Shown: in pieces, positions 13,762 to 22,269 of the stretch
Layout of the letters: each line of letters begins with the position of its first letter
How positions within the stretch are numbered: position 1 is the first letter of the stretch
Assembly (NCBI GenBank): GCA_910584085.1
Contig: CAJTZY010000002.1
Location: 78,265-142,264, forward strand
Direction of reading: 5' to 3'
Source: an uncultured Bacilli bacterium
Lineage (GTDB): Bacteria; Bacillota_I; Bacilli_A; RF39; UBA660
DNA: 64,000 nucleotides
Notes under the pieces: generated by a model
Database searches by the model: none
Seen by the model: only the letters and a program-made list of their open reading frames with translations
Told to the model about the DNA's origin: nothing
Made by a program: the position numbers and the translations under genes

Positions 13762-15814
13762 AATAGTAAGTATTGGATATAAAATAATGTTAGTATTTAT
13801 GATTGTTTGTTTTTCTATATCACTCATAGGTGCGGTATTTTTTTATGTAAATAGAAGCCATAATTATTTGAATCCAGTGGCACTTATAATTGGCTCTATA
13901 ATTTATTTACTTTTAATAATTAAACTATATAGATTTATTATAAAACTTAACAGCAGAACAAAAAGAATAGTATTTATAGTTTTATTAATACTACAGTTTA
14001 TACTTTTGTTTTTAAGTTCACAGATAATAAGCAGTGTGCCTAAAGTAGACTTAATACATGTTTTAACTGAGATTAATAATTTAAATGATAATGGTAAAAT
14101 ATTAAATAATAATTACTTTTCAGTATACCCAAATAATAGATTTTTAGTAATAATTTTATATATAATTCAAAAAATACCTATAGATAATCATATATTATTT
14201 GGAATATTTAGTAGTTTATGTATTACAGTTATGTCACTTTTTACATATAAGACTGTCCTTAGAATATCTGATGATTCAAAAGCATTATTAAGCTTATTTA
14301 TATGTGTATTTTCCCCAATATTTTATCTTTATGTATCCTATTATTATACAGATATTTTGATGCTTCCACTAGCTAGTATTTTAATTTATTTAATGATTAA
14401 AGTTAAAGATAGTGATAATACAAAGACTAATATTATATATGGAATTTTAATTGGTATAATTGCTGTTTTAGGCTATAAAATAAGAGCCGTATGTATATTT
14501 ATTTTATTTGCTTATATAATTTATATTTTTATTCAAAAAAGAGGTAGTATTTTTAAAAAACTTACTCCAATATTAATGGGTTTGATAATATCCCTTGTAT
14601 GTATTAAATTTATAGATAGTAGTTTTTTTCCACATATAAACAAAAATAAAGAATTTCCTATGACACACTGGATTATGATGGGAGTAAATGAAAAGACTAA
14701 TGGCTATTATAATCACTCTGATTATAAACTAAGTGCAGCAGAAAAAACAGTTGGTGATAGAACTAAACTAAATATAGAAATTATAAAAGATAGGTTAAGT
14801 GATCAAGGTGTACTTAAAACAGGAAAATTATTAATTTCTAAACTTGTAACAGTTTGGGGAAAAGGAGATTATAGTTATCAAAAGTATTTAGATTTAGTTA
14901 AAGATTATAATATATCCTATAGGTATTTGGTTGAAGATAAAAATATAGTTATTAATTATGTATTACAGTTTTCTAAAATTACAATTTTAGTATTATGTAT
15001 TATTTCTTTTGTTAAATTATATAAAACAAAAAAAATATCATTTATGGCTATTTCAATATTTGGAGCAATTATTTTTTATCTAATTTGGGAAGTATGTCCA
15101 AGATATGGATTATCATTTCTTCCATGGCTTATACTTTTGTCTTCATATTCATATGACTCCATAAATATAAACTTTAGTAAATTTAAAATTTATAAGTATA
15201 TTAAATATTTACTTGTAATACTTACTATTATTTTATTTGGAGTGGGATTTAATAAATATACAAGTGTTGATTTAAAAAATAGTATAGTATCAAAATCTAC
15301 TGCTAATAAGGTTAGATATATTAATTTAAATGAAAATATTATTATTAATCAAGGTTTAAAATTAAATAGCAAATTTAATGAGATAAAATTAAAATTTAAA
15401 ATAAATGAAAGTGATACTAGTGAAGATAGAATATTTAAATTAGAACTAAGGGATGAAAAAAATAATGTAGTATATGAAAGAGATTTTGCTGTAAATGATA
15501 TAAAAAATGATAAATATACAACATTTAAGTTAGATAAGTATTATAATAAAGGTAATTACAGTATTAGGCTTAGTTCAAATATAAATAGTAAAGTAGATGC
15601 ATATGTATCATATAAAAAAGAATATGATTACTACCCAAGCGGGGTATTAAAAGTAAATGGAAATATTGAAACTGGGGACTTAATGTTTGAAGTAAGTAAC
15701 CATGAACTTCGTTCAATTTATAGTTATTTTGAATATATAATTATATTTATTTTAACAATAGGAATAGAGTATGTAGTGTTATTTAGGGGAAAGGAAGAAG
15801 TATATGAAAAATAA
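13742..15814 (+). CDS. Polytopic GT-C type glycosyltransferase (YfhO/PMT-like)
   Basis: This 690-residue protein has about a dozen membrane helices and a soluble C-terminal domain (residues ~510-660) before the last helix. The first extracytoplasmic loop contains acidic residues and 'YFSVYPNNRFLVI', as in lipid-sugar-dependent GT-C enzymes. Such enzymes take a sugar from an undecaprenyl-phosphate carrier and attach it to a cell-wall polymer outside the membrane. AAAGGAG precedes the ATG at 13742, and the gene overlaps gtrA by 20 bases and the next gene by 11, so the three are one operon. The acceptor (teichoic acid or other polymer) is unknown. Confidence 0.7.
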   Translation: MKKIIDKIVSIGYKIMLVFMIVCFSISLIGAVFFYVNRSHNYLNPVALIIGSIIYLLLIIKLYRFIIKLNSRTKRIVFIVLLILQFILLFLSSQIISSVPKVDLIHVLTEINNLNDNGKILNNNYFSVYPNNRFLVIILYIIQKIPIDNHILFGIFSSLCITVMSLFTYKTVLRISDDSKALLSLFICVFSPIFYLYVSYYYTDILMLPLASILIYLMIKVKDSDNTKTNIIYGILIGIIAVLGYKIRAVCIFILFAYIIYIFIQKRGSIFKKLTPILMGLIISLVCIKFIDSSFFPHINKNKEFPMTHWIMMGVNEKTNGYYNHSDYKLSAAEKTVGDRTKLNIEIIKDRLSDQGVLKTGKLLISKLVTVWGKGDYSYQKYLDLVKDYNISYRYLVEDKNIVINYVLQFSKITILVLCIISFVKLYKTKKISFMAISIFGAIIFYLIWEVCPRYGLSFLPWLILLSSYSYDSININFSKFKIYKYIKYLLVILTIILFGVGFNKYTSVDLKNSIVSKSTANKVRYINLNENIIINQGLKLNSKFNEIKLKFKINESDTSEDRIFKLELRDEKNNVVYERDFAVNDIKNDKYTTFKLDKYYNKGNYSIRLSSNINSKVDAYVSYKKEYDYYPSGVLKVNGNIETGDLMFEVSNHELRSIYSYFEYIIIFILTIGIEYVVLFRGKEEVYEK

Positions 15815-16754
15815 ACCAATATTAAATTTAGTTATACCATGTTATAACGAAGAAGAGGCCTTACCAATAACTCGTAGTGAGTTAGATAGAAAGATGAATG
15901 AATTAATTGATAATGGACTTATTAGTAAACATAGTAAAGTTGTTTTAGTAAATGATGGTTCTCGTGATAAGACATGGGAAATTATAGAAAAACTACACAA
16001 AGAAAATGATATGTATGTTGGAATCAATTTGTCTAGAAATAGGGGCCATCAAAATGCGCTACTTGCGGGACTTATGTATGCTAAGGAGCACTCTCATATA
16101 AGTATTAGTATGGATGCAGATCTTCAAGATGATATTAATGTAATGGATGATATGATTAAAAAATATAATGAAGGTGCAGATATAGTTTACGGTGTACGCA
16201 ACTCAAGAAAGAAAGATACCTTTTTTAAAAAATTTACTGCCGAGGGATTTTATAAGTTCATGGGTGTTATGGGTGTTGAAATAGTATTTAACCATGCTGA
16301 TTGTAGACTTATGAGTAAACGTGCACTTGAGGGACTTAGCGAGTATAATGAAGTAAATTTATTTTTAAGGGGTATAGTGCCTCAAGTTGGGTATAAAACA
16401 GATATTGCTTACTATGAGAGGAATGAGAGAGTTGCAGGTACTTCAAAATATCCATTAAAAAAAATGTTATCATTTGCAATAGATGGAATAACATCTTGCA
16501 GTATTAAACCACTTAGAATGATTACATCTATAGGCTTTATAATCTTATTATTAAGCTTTATTGTTCTAATTTATTCATGTATTATGAAAATAATAGGCAA
16601 TACAGTATCTGGTTGGACTTTTATAGTTTGTTCAATTTGGCTAATCGGTGCTATTCAAACTTTATGTTTAGGAGTAATTGGCGAATATATTGGGAAAATA
16701 TATAATGAAACAAAGAAGAGACCTAGATACATTATTGAAAGTATATTGGATTAA
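15804..16754 (+). CDS. Undecaprenyl-phosphate glycosyltransferase, GT2 DPM1-like (CsbB/GtrB type)
   Basis: This 316-residue enzyme has a GT-A fold: 'VIPCYNEEEALP' at the N-terminus, 'VNDGSRDKTWEI' for nucleotide-sugar binding and the metal site 'SMDADLQDD'. Two membrane helices lie at ~230-295. It loads a sugar onto undecaprenyl phosphate on the inner face of the membrane. Together with the GtrA-like flippase and the GT-C enzyme upstream it completes a three-component glycosylation system like GtcA-YfhO-CsbB of B. subtilis. The start overlaps the end of the GT-C gene. Confidence 0.88.
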   Translation: MKNKPILNLVIPCYNEEEALPITRSELDRKMNELIDNGLISKHSKVVLVNDGSRDKTWEIIEKLHKENDMYVGINLSRNRGHQNALLAGLMYAKEHSHISISMDADLQDDINVMDDMIKKYNEGADIVYGVRNSRKKDTFFKKFTAEGFYKFMGVMGVEIVFNHADCRLMSKRALEGLSEYNEVNLFLRGIVPQVGYKTDIAYYERNERVAGTSKYPLKKMLSFAIDGITSCSIKPLRMITSIGFIILLLSFIVLIYSCIMKIIGNTVSGWTFIVCSIWLIGAIQTLCLGVIGEYIGKIYNETKKRPRYIIESILD

Positions 16755-16765
16755 GTAGAGATTAT

Positions 16766-17689
16766 ATGATACAAGAAGAATTTGAAATAAAGGATAATGT
16801 ACTTGTAAAATATCATGAACAAAAAGGAAAAACAAAGGTAGTTATACCAGATGGTGTTATTGAAATAAAGAATGGTGCATTCTCTAATTGTATAAATTTA
16901 ATTGATATAACAATACCAAATAGTGTAAAAGAAATAGGTATGCATTGTTTTTATAACTGTAGTAATTTAAGGAATATAAAATTACCAGATAAGTTAGAAT
17001 TTATTTGGAATGGATTATTCCATGGGTGTACAAGTTTAAGTACCATAACACTTCCAAAAAGTGTAACATATATAGGAGATCAAGCATTTGACGGTTGTGA
17101 AAATTTAACAAGTATAGTAATACCAGATACAGTAACAGATATAAGGGATTTTGCGTTTTGGGATTGTAAAAAACTCGTAGAGATAACCCTACCAAATAGT
17201 ATATCAAATATGGGGTGCATGGTATTTGATGGTTGTGAAAATTTAAAAAAGATTAATATATCTTCATATAAGACATTTTATTTGATTGATCGTAACTTAG
17301 ATGCAATCGCACTAAATACTATAATAAAAAATAAGCAACAATTTAGTGAAGAAGAGATAACTAAATTTAAAGAATATATAATAGAAAATAAAATGTATCT
17401 TATAAAGCATATTTTAAAAAATGATGACCTACTAGATTTACTAAACTATATGCTAAATAATATGGGACTAGTTTATACTAAGGAAGAAGTAGATTCAATA
17501 TTAAATGAAGTTATTAATTTGAATGAAGTCAATAATAAAGCAGAAATCACTGGTATGTTCCTTGAATATAAAAAGAGAAATTTTGGATTTGAAAATCCAT
17601 TAGATGAATTTGATTTGGGTGAGCTTAATAATGAAGAAATAAACTTGAACAATGATGAAGACGAAAATAAAAAAGGAAGGTTGATATAA
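16766..17689 (+). CDS. Leucine-rich-repeat (BspA-like, LRR_5) protein
   Basis: This 307-residue protein contains six ~23-residue repeats of the BspA type between residues ~20 and 165 (pattern 'VTYIGDQAFDGCENLTSIVI', 'P.SV..I...AF..C..L..I.LP'). A helical acidic C-terminal region follows. There is no signal peptide or anchor, so it is probably cytoplasmic, which is less usual for this repeat type. It starts 12 bases after the GT2 gene and is followed three bases later by a GNAT gene, so it belongs to the same transcription unit. Partner and function are unknown. Confidence 0.75.
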   Translation: MIQEEFEIKDNVLVKYHEQKGKTKVVIPDGVIEIKNGAFSNCINLIDITIPNSVKEIGMHCFYNCSNLRNIKLPDKLEFIWNGLFHGCTSLSTITLPKSVTYIGDQAFDGCENLTSIVIPDTVTDIRDFAFWDCKKLVEITLPNSISNMGCMVFDGCENLKKINISSYKTFYLIDRNLDAIALNTIIKNKQQFSEEEITKFKEYIIENKMYLIKHILKNDDLLDLLNYMLNNMGLVYTKEEVDSILNEVINLNEVNNKAEITGMFLEYKKRNFGFENPLDEFDLGELNNEEINLNNDEDENKKGRLI

Positions 17690-17691
17690 AA

Positions 17692-18108
17692 ATGAATAGT
17701 GAAGTTGAGGTTTTAAGAAAAAAGGATATAAGTAGTTATATAGATTTTATTAAAGATACATTTGAGTATGAGGCTTTAAGTGAAGTTATAGAAAAACTTA
17801 TTAGAAAAAATAAGGTATTAATAATCAAAAAAGAAAAAAGAGTAATTGCTTCAGTAACTTTAGAAGAAAGAATAGATTATGTTAAGAATCAAAAATATTA
17901 TTTTTTAAGTTATTTTGGAGTACTTGCAGAATATAGAAGACAGGGGTATGCATCAAAATTATTTGAAAAAGTTGAAGAGATGGTTCGTGAAAATGGAATC
18001 AATTATATCGAACTTACTTCTGGTAACCAAAGAAGAGGTGCACATTACTTCTATAAAAGTAAAGAATTTAAAATAAAAGATACAACTGTATTTGTAAAAT
18101 TGTATTAA
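17692..18108 (+). CDS. GNAT-family N-acetyltransferase
   Basis: This 138-residue protein has the acetyl-CoA binding motif A 'YFGVLAEYRRQGYASKLFEK' (R/Q-x-x-G-x-A) at ~83-102 and a C-terminal strand 'GAHYFYKSKEFKIKDTTVFV'. It transfers an acetyl group to an amine; the substrate is not predictable. The gene closely follows the LRR protein. No clear terminator follows. Confidence 0.75.
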   Translation: MNSEVEVLRKKDISSYIDFIKDTFEYEALSEVIEKLIRKNKVLIIKKEKRVIASVTLEERIDYVKNQKYYFLSYFGVLAEYRRQGYASKLFEKVEEMVRENGINYIELTSGNQRRGAHYFYKSKEFKIKDTTVFVKLY

Positions 18109-18161
18109 AAATTAGTTAAAAATGTGGAATTTTGAAAGAAATTTCATTTTTTTTCATTTTT

Positions 18162-18199
18162 TTTCCGAAAAAAAAAGGAAATCGGAAACTTTTGTCGAA
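18162..18199 (+). promoter_or_regulatory. Inverted repeat and Spo0A box upstream of the bacteriocin exporter
   Basis: TTTCCGA (18162-18168) and TCGGAAA (18182-18188) form an inverted repeat. It is followed at once by a perfect Spo0A box TTTGTCGAA (18191-18199), just upstream of the exporter's AAGGAGGTGAT ribosome site. No clear -35/-10 pair could be assigned, so activation versus repression is open. Confidence 0.55.
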
Positions 18200-18223
18200 T
18201 AATATAAGTAAGGAGGTGATAAT

Positions 18224-20302
18224 ATAAAAAAATATCCACACGTTGTACAGGACGAAATAAAAGATTGTGGAGTATCATGCTTACAGATGATAATTAATTA
18301 TTATGGTGGGTATGTAAGAAAAAATATTTTACTTGATATGACAAAAACAAGTAAAGATGGAACTACTGCATATCACTTAAAGGAAACCTTAATTAATTTG
18401 GGATTTGAAGCAAAAGGGATAAGTTGCAATTTAGAGGACATTAATCAGGAGAATATAGTTCTTCCTTGTATTGCAAATGTTATAATAGATAACTCCTATA
18501 AACACTTTATAGTTATATATGAAATAAATTTTAGGAAAAAATATTTAATTATAGGAGATCCTGCAGATAAAATAAAGAAAATAACATATCAAGAATTCGA
18601 CAAAATATTTAACAATGTATTAATTACTTGTTACCCTATAAAAACTTTGCCGGTGAGCAAAGATATTTCAATTATACAATTCATGTTTCATTCATTAAAT
18701 CCTTATAAAAAACTTCTATTAAACATCTTTGTTTTATCTATCTTTATAACCATCTTTTCTATACTTACAAGTTTTTATACAGAATATATGATTAATGGGA
18801 TAAATACATATTCTAAAAATTATCTATTATTAATTTTTTGTATCTTCTTTTCTATATATGCCTTGAAACTTTTATCAGATTACTTTAGAAATAAAACATT
18901 ATCATATATCAATCAAAAACTCGATCTTGTACTTACTTTAGATATTTATAATAAAATTATAAAACTTCCTTATTGCTATTACAAAAATAGGACAACCGGT
19001 GATGTATTATCTAGAATAAATGATTTAGATAATGTAAGAGAAATGATTAGTAAAGTATCTCTTTCGCTTTTTGTTGATTTACCACTTACAATAATATCTT
19101 TAATAGTTTTATACTTAATAAATTCTACATTATTTATGATTGGACTAGCTATATTATTTCTATATTTTATAATAATTATTTTATTTAGGGGATTATTTAA
19201 TGATTATATTAAAAAAATACAGACTAAAAAAAGCGAATCTACATCATATATGATAGAGTCTATTAGTGGGTTTGAAACAGTAAAAGGTATCCATTTAGAA
19301 AATAGTGTTATAGATAAGTTTGAGAAAAAATATGTTAAATTATTAAAAGATATTTTTAATTATCAAAATTTATATTTTCTTCAAAATTTATTTAAAGAAA
19401 TAATAAATAATATTGGTTTTATTTTAATTACATTTGTTGGATGTGTTTTAGTTATTGAAGATAAAATTCAAGTTGGGACATTATTTACATTTAACGCACT
19501 TCTTGTATATTTTTTAGAACCTATAAAAAATATTATTAATTTAGATAATACTATAAAAGAAGCAAAAAATTCCTTAAAAAGAGTTTTAGATATGGTTACT
19601 TATAATAAAGAAGATATCGGAGTAATTAGTGAATTTAAAAATGGGAATATTGACGTGAAAAATTTAGACTTTTCATTTAATGATAGAGATTATATTTTAA
19701 AAAATGTAAATTTATCTATTAATATGGGTTCAAGAGTTATGGTAGTTGGTAAAAGTGGAAGTGGTAAAAGTACATTATTTAAAATTTTGATGAAGTACTA
19801 TAATATTAAAAATAATAGTATATTTATTAATAATGTAGATATAAATGATTATGAAATGCGTGCTATAAAAGATAATATTTTATATTTAAGTCAAAATGAG
19901 ATTTTATTTAATGATACCTTATACAATAATTTAATTTTTGATAATAGTGATTGTTCTAAACTTAATATGGTTTCAGATATGTGTTGTTTGAGAGAAGTTA
20001 TGGATAGTAATCTTGGATTTAATATGCTTATAGAAGAGAACGGATTTAACTTATCTGGTGGGGAAAAGCAGAGAATCGTACTTGCTAGAACATTACTTAA
20101 GCCTTTTGAAATTTTAATAATTGATGAGGGTCTTAGTCAGGTAGATGTTAGTTTAGAAAGAAAAATATTAAAAAATATTTTTAAAAATTTTAGTGATAAA
20201 ACTATAATTATGATTTCTCATAGGCTAGAAAATTTAGATTTGTTTGATAGTTTAGTTAGAATAGAGAATGGAGTTGTTAAAGATGTATGCAAAAATGGAT
20301 AA
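18224..20302 (+). CDS. C39-peptidase bacteriocin exporter (ABC transporter), apparent AUA start
   Basis: This is a 692-residue ABC transporter of the ComA/LcnC type. The peptidase C39 domain (1-~130) has the catalytic Cys in 'QDEIKDCGVSCLQM', His in 'YKHFIVIYEI' and Asp in 'IGDPA'. Membrane helices follow at ~145-420, then an ATPase with VGKSGSGKS and LSGGEKQR. It cuts the leader after Gly-Gly and exports the peptide. The first ATG (18287) would remove the catalytic Cys. The frame is open upstream to a TAA at 18209, and the only codon placed correctly behind the perfect ribosome site AAGGAGGTGAT is ATA at 18224 (seven bases away). No ATG, GTG or TTG exists there. Either AUA is used or the start has mutated. 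The neighbouring precursor genes fit the function. Confidence 0.85.
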   Translation: MKKYPHVVQDEIKDCGVSCLQMIINYYGGYVRKNILLDMTKTSKDGTTAYHLKETLINLGFEAKGISCNLEDINQENIVLPCIANVIIDNSYKHFIVIYEINFRKKYLIIGDPADKIKKITYQEFDKIFNNVLITCYPIKTLPVSKDISIIQFMFHSLNPYKKLLLNIFVLSIFITIFSILTSFYTEYMINGINTYSKNYLLLIFCIFFSIYALKLLSDYFRNKTLSYINQKLDLVLTLDIYNKIIKLPYCYYKNRTTGDVLSRINDLDNVREMISKVSLSLFVDLPLTIISLIVLYLINSTLFMIGLAILFLYFIIIILFRGLFNDYIKKIQTKKSESTSYMIESISGFETVKGIHLENSVIDKFEKKYVKLLKDIFNYQNLYFLQNLFKEIINNIGFILITFVGCVLVIEDKIQVGTLFTFNALLVYFLEPIKNIINLDNTIKEAKNSLKRVLDMVTYNKEDIGVISEFKNGNIDVKNLDFSFNDRDYILKNVNLSINMGSRVMVVGKSGSGKSTLFKILMKYYNIKNNSIFINNVDINDYEMRAIKDNILYLSQNEILFNDTLYNNLIFDNSDCSKLNMVSDMCCLREVMDSNLGFNMLIEENGFNLSGGEKQRIVLARTLLKPFEILIIDEGLSQVDVSLERKILKNIFKNFSDKTIIMISHRLENLDLFDSLVRIENGVVKDVCKNG

Positions 20303-20720
20303 TTTAGATATTTATAATAATTCGAGAGTAATATTAGAAAAAAATGCTCCTAAATCTATAGTGTCTTGGATTACAATTCTTTGTATACTATTAATATTAT
20401 TAATTATTTTCTTTTCTATACCTTTTAATGTTTATAAAAGTTACGGAGGGTATATTAGTGTCTACAATCACAATTCCTATTTAAATTTATTTATAACAAA
20501 AGGTGATTTTCCAATACATAAAAATAGTAAATTATATATAAAAAATGATAAATACAATTATGAGGTAATTGAAATAGAGGATGATAAAGTGATATTAAAG
20601 GTAAATTTGAAAGATGAAATAAATATTGATAACAATGTAGTACTGGTTAATATATTAAGTAATAGAACTACTGTATTTGAAATACTGAAAAATAAAATAA
20701 AGAAAGGACTAGATATATGA
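20283..20720 (+). CDS. Bacteriocin export accessory protein, single-pass membrane
   Basis: This is a 145-residue protein with one membrane helix (~25-45, 'WITILCILLILLIIFF') and an extracytoplasmic beta-rich domain of ~95 residues. It resembles a shortened membrane-fusion (LcnD/MesE-like) accessory protein, which works with C39 exporters. The match is by architecture and position only. The ATG at 20283 lies nine bases after GGAG. The gene overlaps the exporter end by 20 bases, and its stop overlaps the first precursor start (ATGA), so production of exporter, accessory protein and peptides is coupled. Confidence 0.6.
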   Translation: MYAKMDNLDIYNNSRVILEKNAPKSIVSWITILCILLILLIIFFSIPFNVYKSYGGYISVYNHNSYLNLFITKGDFPIHKNSKLYIKNDKYNYEVIEIEDDKVILKVNLKDEINIDNNVVLVNILSNRTTVFEILKNKIKKGLDI

Positions 20721-20857
20721 AGAATTTAACAAATGACGAATTAAAAAATGTAGATGGAGGAGGATTTAAATTAGGAATTGGGCTTGGAATCGCTGCAGGT
20801 GTAACATTTATAATAGGTTTTATAGATGGTTTAATTAGACCACTTAAGTGTAATTAG
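20717..20857 (+). CDS. Double-glycine leader bacteriocin precursor 1
   Basis: This is a 46-residue precursor. The leader MKNLTNDELKNVDGG has the class II double-glycine pattern (L..(D/E)EL..(V/I).GG) cut by C39 peptidases. The predicted 31-residue core is Gly- and Ile-rich and very hydrophobic (GFKLGIGLGIAAGVTF...) and ends in LKCN with one Cys near the C-terminus. The gene overlaps the accessory gene by four bases and is followed nine bases later by a second precursor. It may act as a bacteriocin, alone or paired, or as a signalling peptide. Confidence 0.85.
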   Translation: MKNLTNDELKNVDGGGFKLGIGLGIAAGVTFIIGFIDGLIRPLKCN

Positions 20858-20865
20858 GAGGGCAT

Positions 20866-21036
20866 ATGAAAGAATTAGATAGTAAAGAATTATTAAATAT
20901 AGATGGAGGGGCCTCTTGGCTTACCGCATCATGGTTAAATGCAGCATCTAGAATTTTATCAACTATTATGGATTTAGGAAGAAGTTTAGGTACTGCTGTT
21001 AGAAGAACTATACATGGTTCAATTTGCCCAGTTTAA
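20866..21036 (+). CDS. Double-glycine leader bacteriocin precursor 2
   Basis: This is a 56-residue precursor. The leader MKELDSKELLNIDGG has the same length and pattern as that of precursor 1, so the same exporter should process it. The 41-residue core starts ASWLTASWLN, is amphipathic and cationic in its C-terminal half (GRSLGTAVRRTIHGS) and ends SICPV. AGGAGGG precedes the ATG at 20866. The two precursors side by side suggest a two-peptide (class IIb) bacteriocin. The gene overlaps the third small ORF in another frame. Confidence 0.85.
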   Translation: MKELDSKELLNIDGGASWLTASWLNAASRILSTIMDLGRSLGTAVRRTIHGSICPV

Positions 21037-21184
21037 AAAATATATAATACCTATTATTTTAATAGTTACAATTCCTTTTTGGCTACCGCTTTTAAACTAT
21101 ATATTTGATTTTATAATTCAAGCAGGAAGAATTACAGGAACTTATGTAAGAGTTATTGGAAGTGGAACCACTTGTACATTTTAG
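21014..21184 (+). CDS. Small membrane peptide of the bacteriocin locus (immunity or third peptide)
   Basis: This is a 56-residue protein beginning 23 bases before the end of precursor 2 in another frame. A long hydrophobic segment (residues ~10-38) is followed by 'GRITGTYVRVIGSGTTCTF'. That tail resembles the end of precursor 2 (GRSLGTAVRRTIHGSICPV): same GR..GT.VR start and a Cys at the third residue from the end. There is no double-glycine leader. A membrane immunity protein that mimics the bacteriocin tail is one reading, a leaderless third peptide another. No good ribosome site is visible, so it may depend on coupling from precursor 2. Confidence 0.6.
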   Translation: MVQFAQFKKYIIPIILIVTIPFWLPLLNYIFDFIIQAGRITGTYVRVIGSGTTCTF

Positions 21185-21205
21185 AGAGTTTCTCTCTCTT
21201 TTTCT
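21184..21205 (+). terminator. Terminator closing the bacteriocin operon
   Basis: GAGAG (21184-21188) with CTCTC (21192-21196), then a T-rich tract. The stem begins inside the stop codon of the last gene. Confidence 0.7.
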
Positions 21206-21443
21206 TTCTGAATATTAAAAAATTTTCTTGTGAACTAGAAAAAATAATTTAAATATTAAAGTGTAAGTAGGGTAGCGACTATCCGAAATTGGTCTATGGA
21301 GAAGTAAAGGCTTCTGTGAAGTAGAAAAAGTTATGCAAGGTAAATTTTATTTGTTTCTATATTAAAAAAACTAATATAATATATTAAAAACAATAAAAAA
21401 TGTAATAAATTGTCTAAAAATGATTTAAAACAAAAAGTTTTTC
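21206..21443 (+). other. Non-coding interval with a possible structured RNA
   Basis: No credible gene lies here. A short GC-richer island (21262-21340) can form GGGTAG (21270-21275) with CTATCC (21279-21284) around a CGA loop, and AGAAG (21300-21304) with CTTCT (21311-21315). It does not match a riboswitch or small RNA that I recognise. It lies 130-200 bases upstream of the rpsU promoter and after the bacteriocin terminator, so it would have to be an independent RNA or a decayed element. Confidence 0.3.
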
Positions 21444-21472
21444 TTGTATAATTTAGATTCTAGTGTTATAAT
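21444..21472 (+). promoter_or_regulatory. rpsU promoter
   Basis: TTGTAT (21444-21449), 17 bases, and TATAAT (21467-21472) with TG one base upstream (extended -10). Start expected near 21479. Confidence 0.8.
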
Positions 21473-21501
21473 ACTGGTAGATTTGTGAAAGGAGGGATTA
21501 T

Positions 21502-21696
21502 ATGTCAAAGGTAGTAGTAAGAAATGGTAATGTTGATGGTGCGTTACGTACTATGAAACAAAAAAATGCAAGAGACGGCCTCCTAAAAAAAGTTAGAGAA
21601 AGACAAGAAGGTTATAAAAAACCGGGAGTTAAACGTAGAGAAAAAAGAGAAGAAGGCATCAAGAATACAAGAAAAAGACAAAGAGATAATTATTAG
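21502..21696 (+). CDS. rpsU: Ribosomal protein bS21
   Basis: This 64-residue, strongly basic protein starts 'MSKVVVRNGNVDGALRTMKQ' and ends in a KRREKREEGIKNTRKRQR tail, the bS21 pattern. It is part of the 30S subunit near the anti-Shine-Dalgarno end of 16S rRNA and helps initiation. A strong AAAGGAGGG site and its own extended -10 promoter precede it. yqeY follows after a hairpin, an arrangement found in many Bacillota. Confidence 0.95.
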   Translation: MSKVVVRNGNVDGALRTMKQKNARDGLLKKVRERQEGYKKPGVKRREKREEGIKNTRKRQRDNY

Positions 21697-21720
21697 GAGC
21701 TTAAATAAGCTCTTTAATTT
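21697..21720 (+). terminator. Intrinsic terminator/attenuator between rpsU and yqeY
   Basis: GAGCTT (21697-21702) with AAGCTC (21707-21712) and a following T-rich run. It probably lowers read-through from rpsU into yqeY. Confidence 0.7.
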
Positions 21721-21735
21721 TAGAAAGGGAATAAT

Positions 21736-22179
21736 ATGAAAAATAAATTATTAAGTGATTTAACTATAGCTATGAAAAGCCAAGATAAAGAAACATTAAG
21801 TGTTCTTAGAATGGTTAAAGGTGCGATTCAACTAGAGGAGATAAATAATAAACATGAGTTAACTGATGATGAATTCATTGGAATAGTTAGCAAACAAATT
21901 AAAACTAGAAAAGAATCTATATCAGAATTTGAAAAAGCAAATCGTACTGATCTAATAGAACAAACAAGTAAAGAAATAGAAATTTTAAATAAGTATATGC
22001 CTGAACAATTAAGTGGTGAAGAAATATTAAAAATAATTGAAGAAGCATTTAATATAGTAAATCCTAAATCATCTTCTGATATGGGTAAATTAATGGGATA
22101 TGTAAATCCTTTAGTTAAAGGTAAGGCAGATATGAGTTTTGTAAGTAAGACAATTAAAGAAAGATTAGAAAGTTTATAG
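21736..22179 (+). CDS. yqeY: GatB/YqeY domain protein
   Basis: This 147-residue protein is helical throughout. Its N-terminal 'KDKETLSVLRMVKGAIQ'-like segment and the C-terminal 'SSDMGKLMGYVNPLVKGKADMSFVSKTIKE' are typical of YqeY. YqeY resembles the tRNA-binding tail domain of GatB but occurs alone; its role is not established, though tRNA-linked activity is suspected. It follows rpsU as in many Bacillota. GAAAGGGAA precedes the start. Confidence 0.9.
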   Translation: MKNKLLSDLTIAMKSQDKETLSVLRMVKGAIQLEEINNKHELTDDEFIGIVSKQIKTRKESISEFEKANRTDLIEQTSKEIEILNKYMPEQLSGEEILKIIEEAFNIVNPKSSSDMGKLMGYVNPLVKGKADMSFVSKTIKERLESL

Positions 22180-22269
22180 GAAAAATATTAATTTATTTTT
22201 TCTTTTTATTTATAAAAATCTATATTTATTTAACAATTTATGGTATTATAATTACATTGAGGTGATTAA

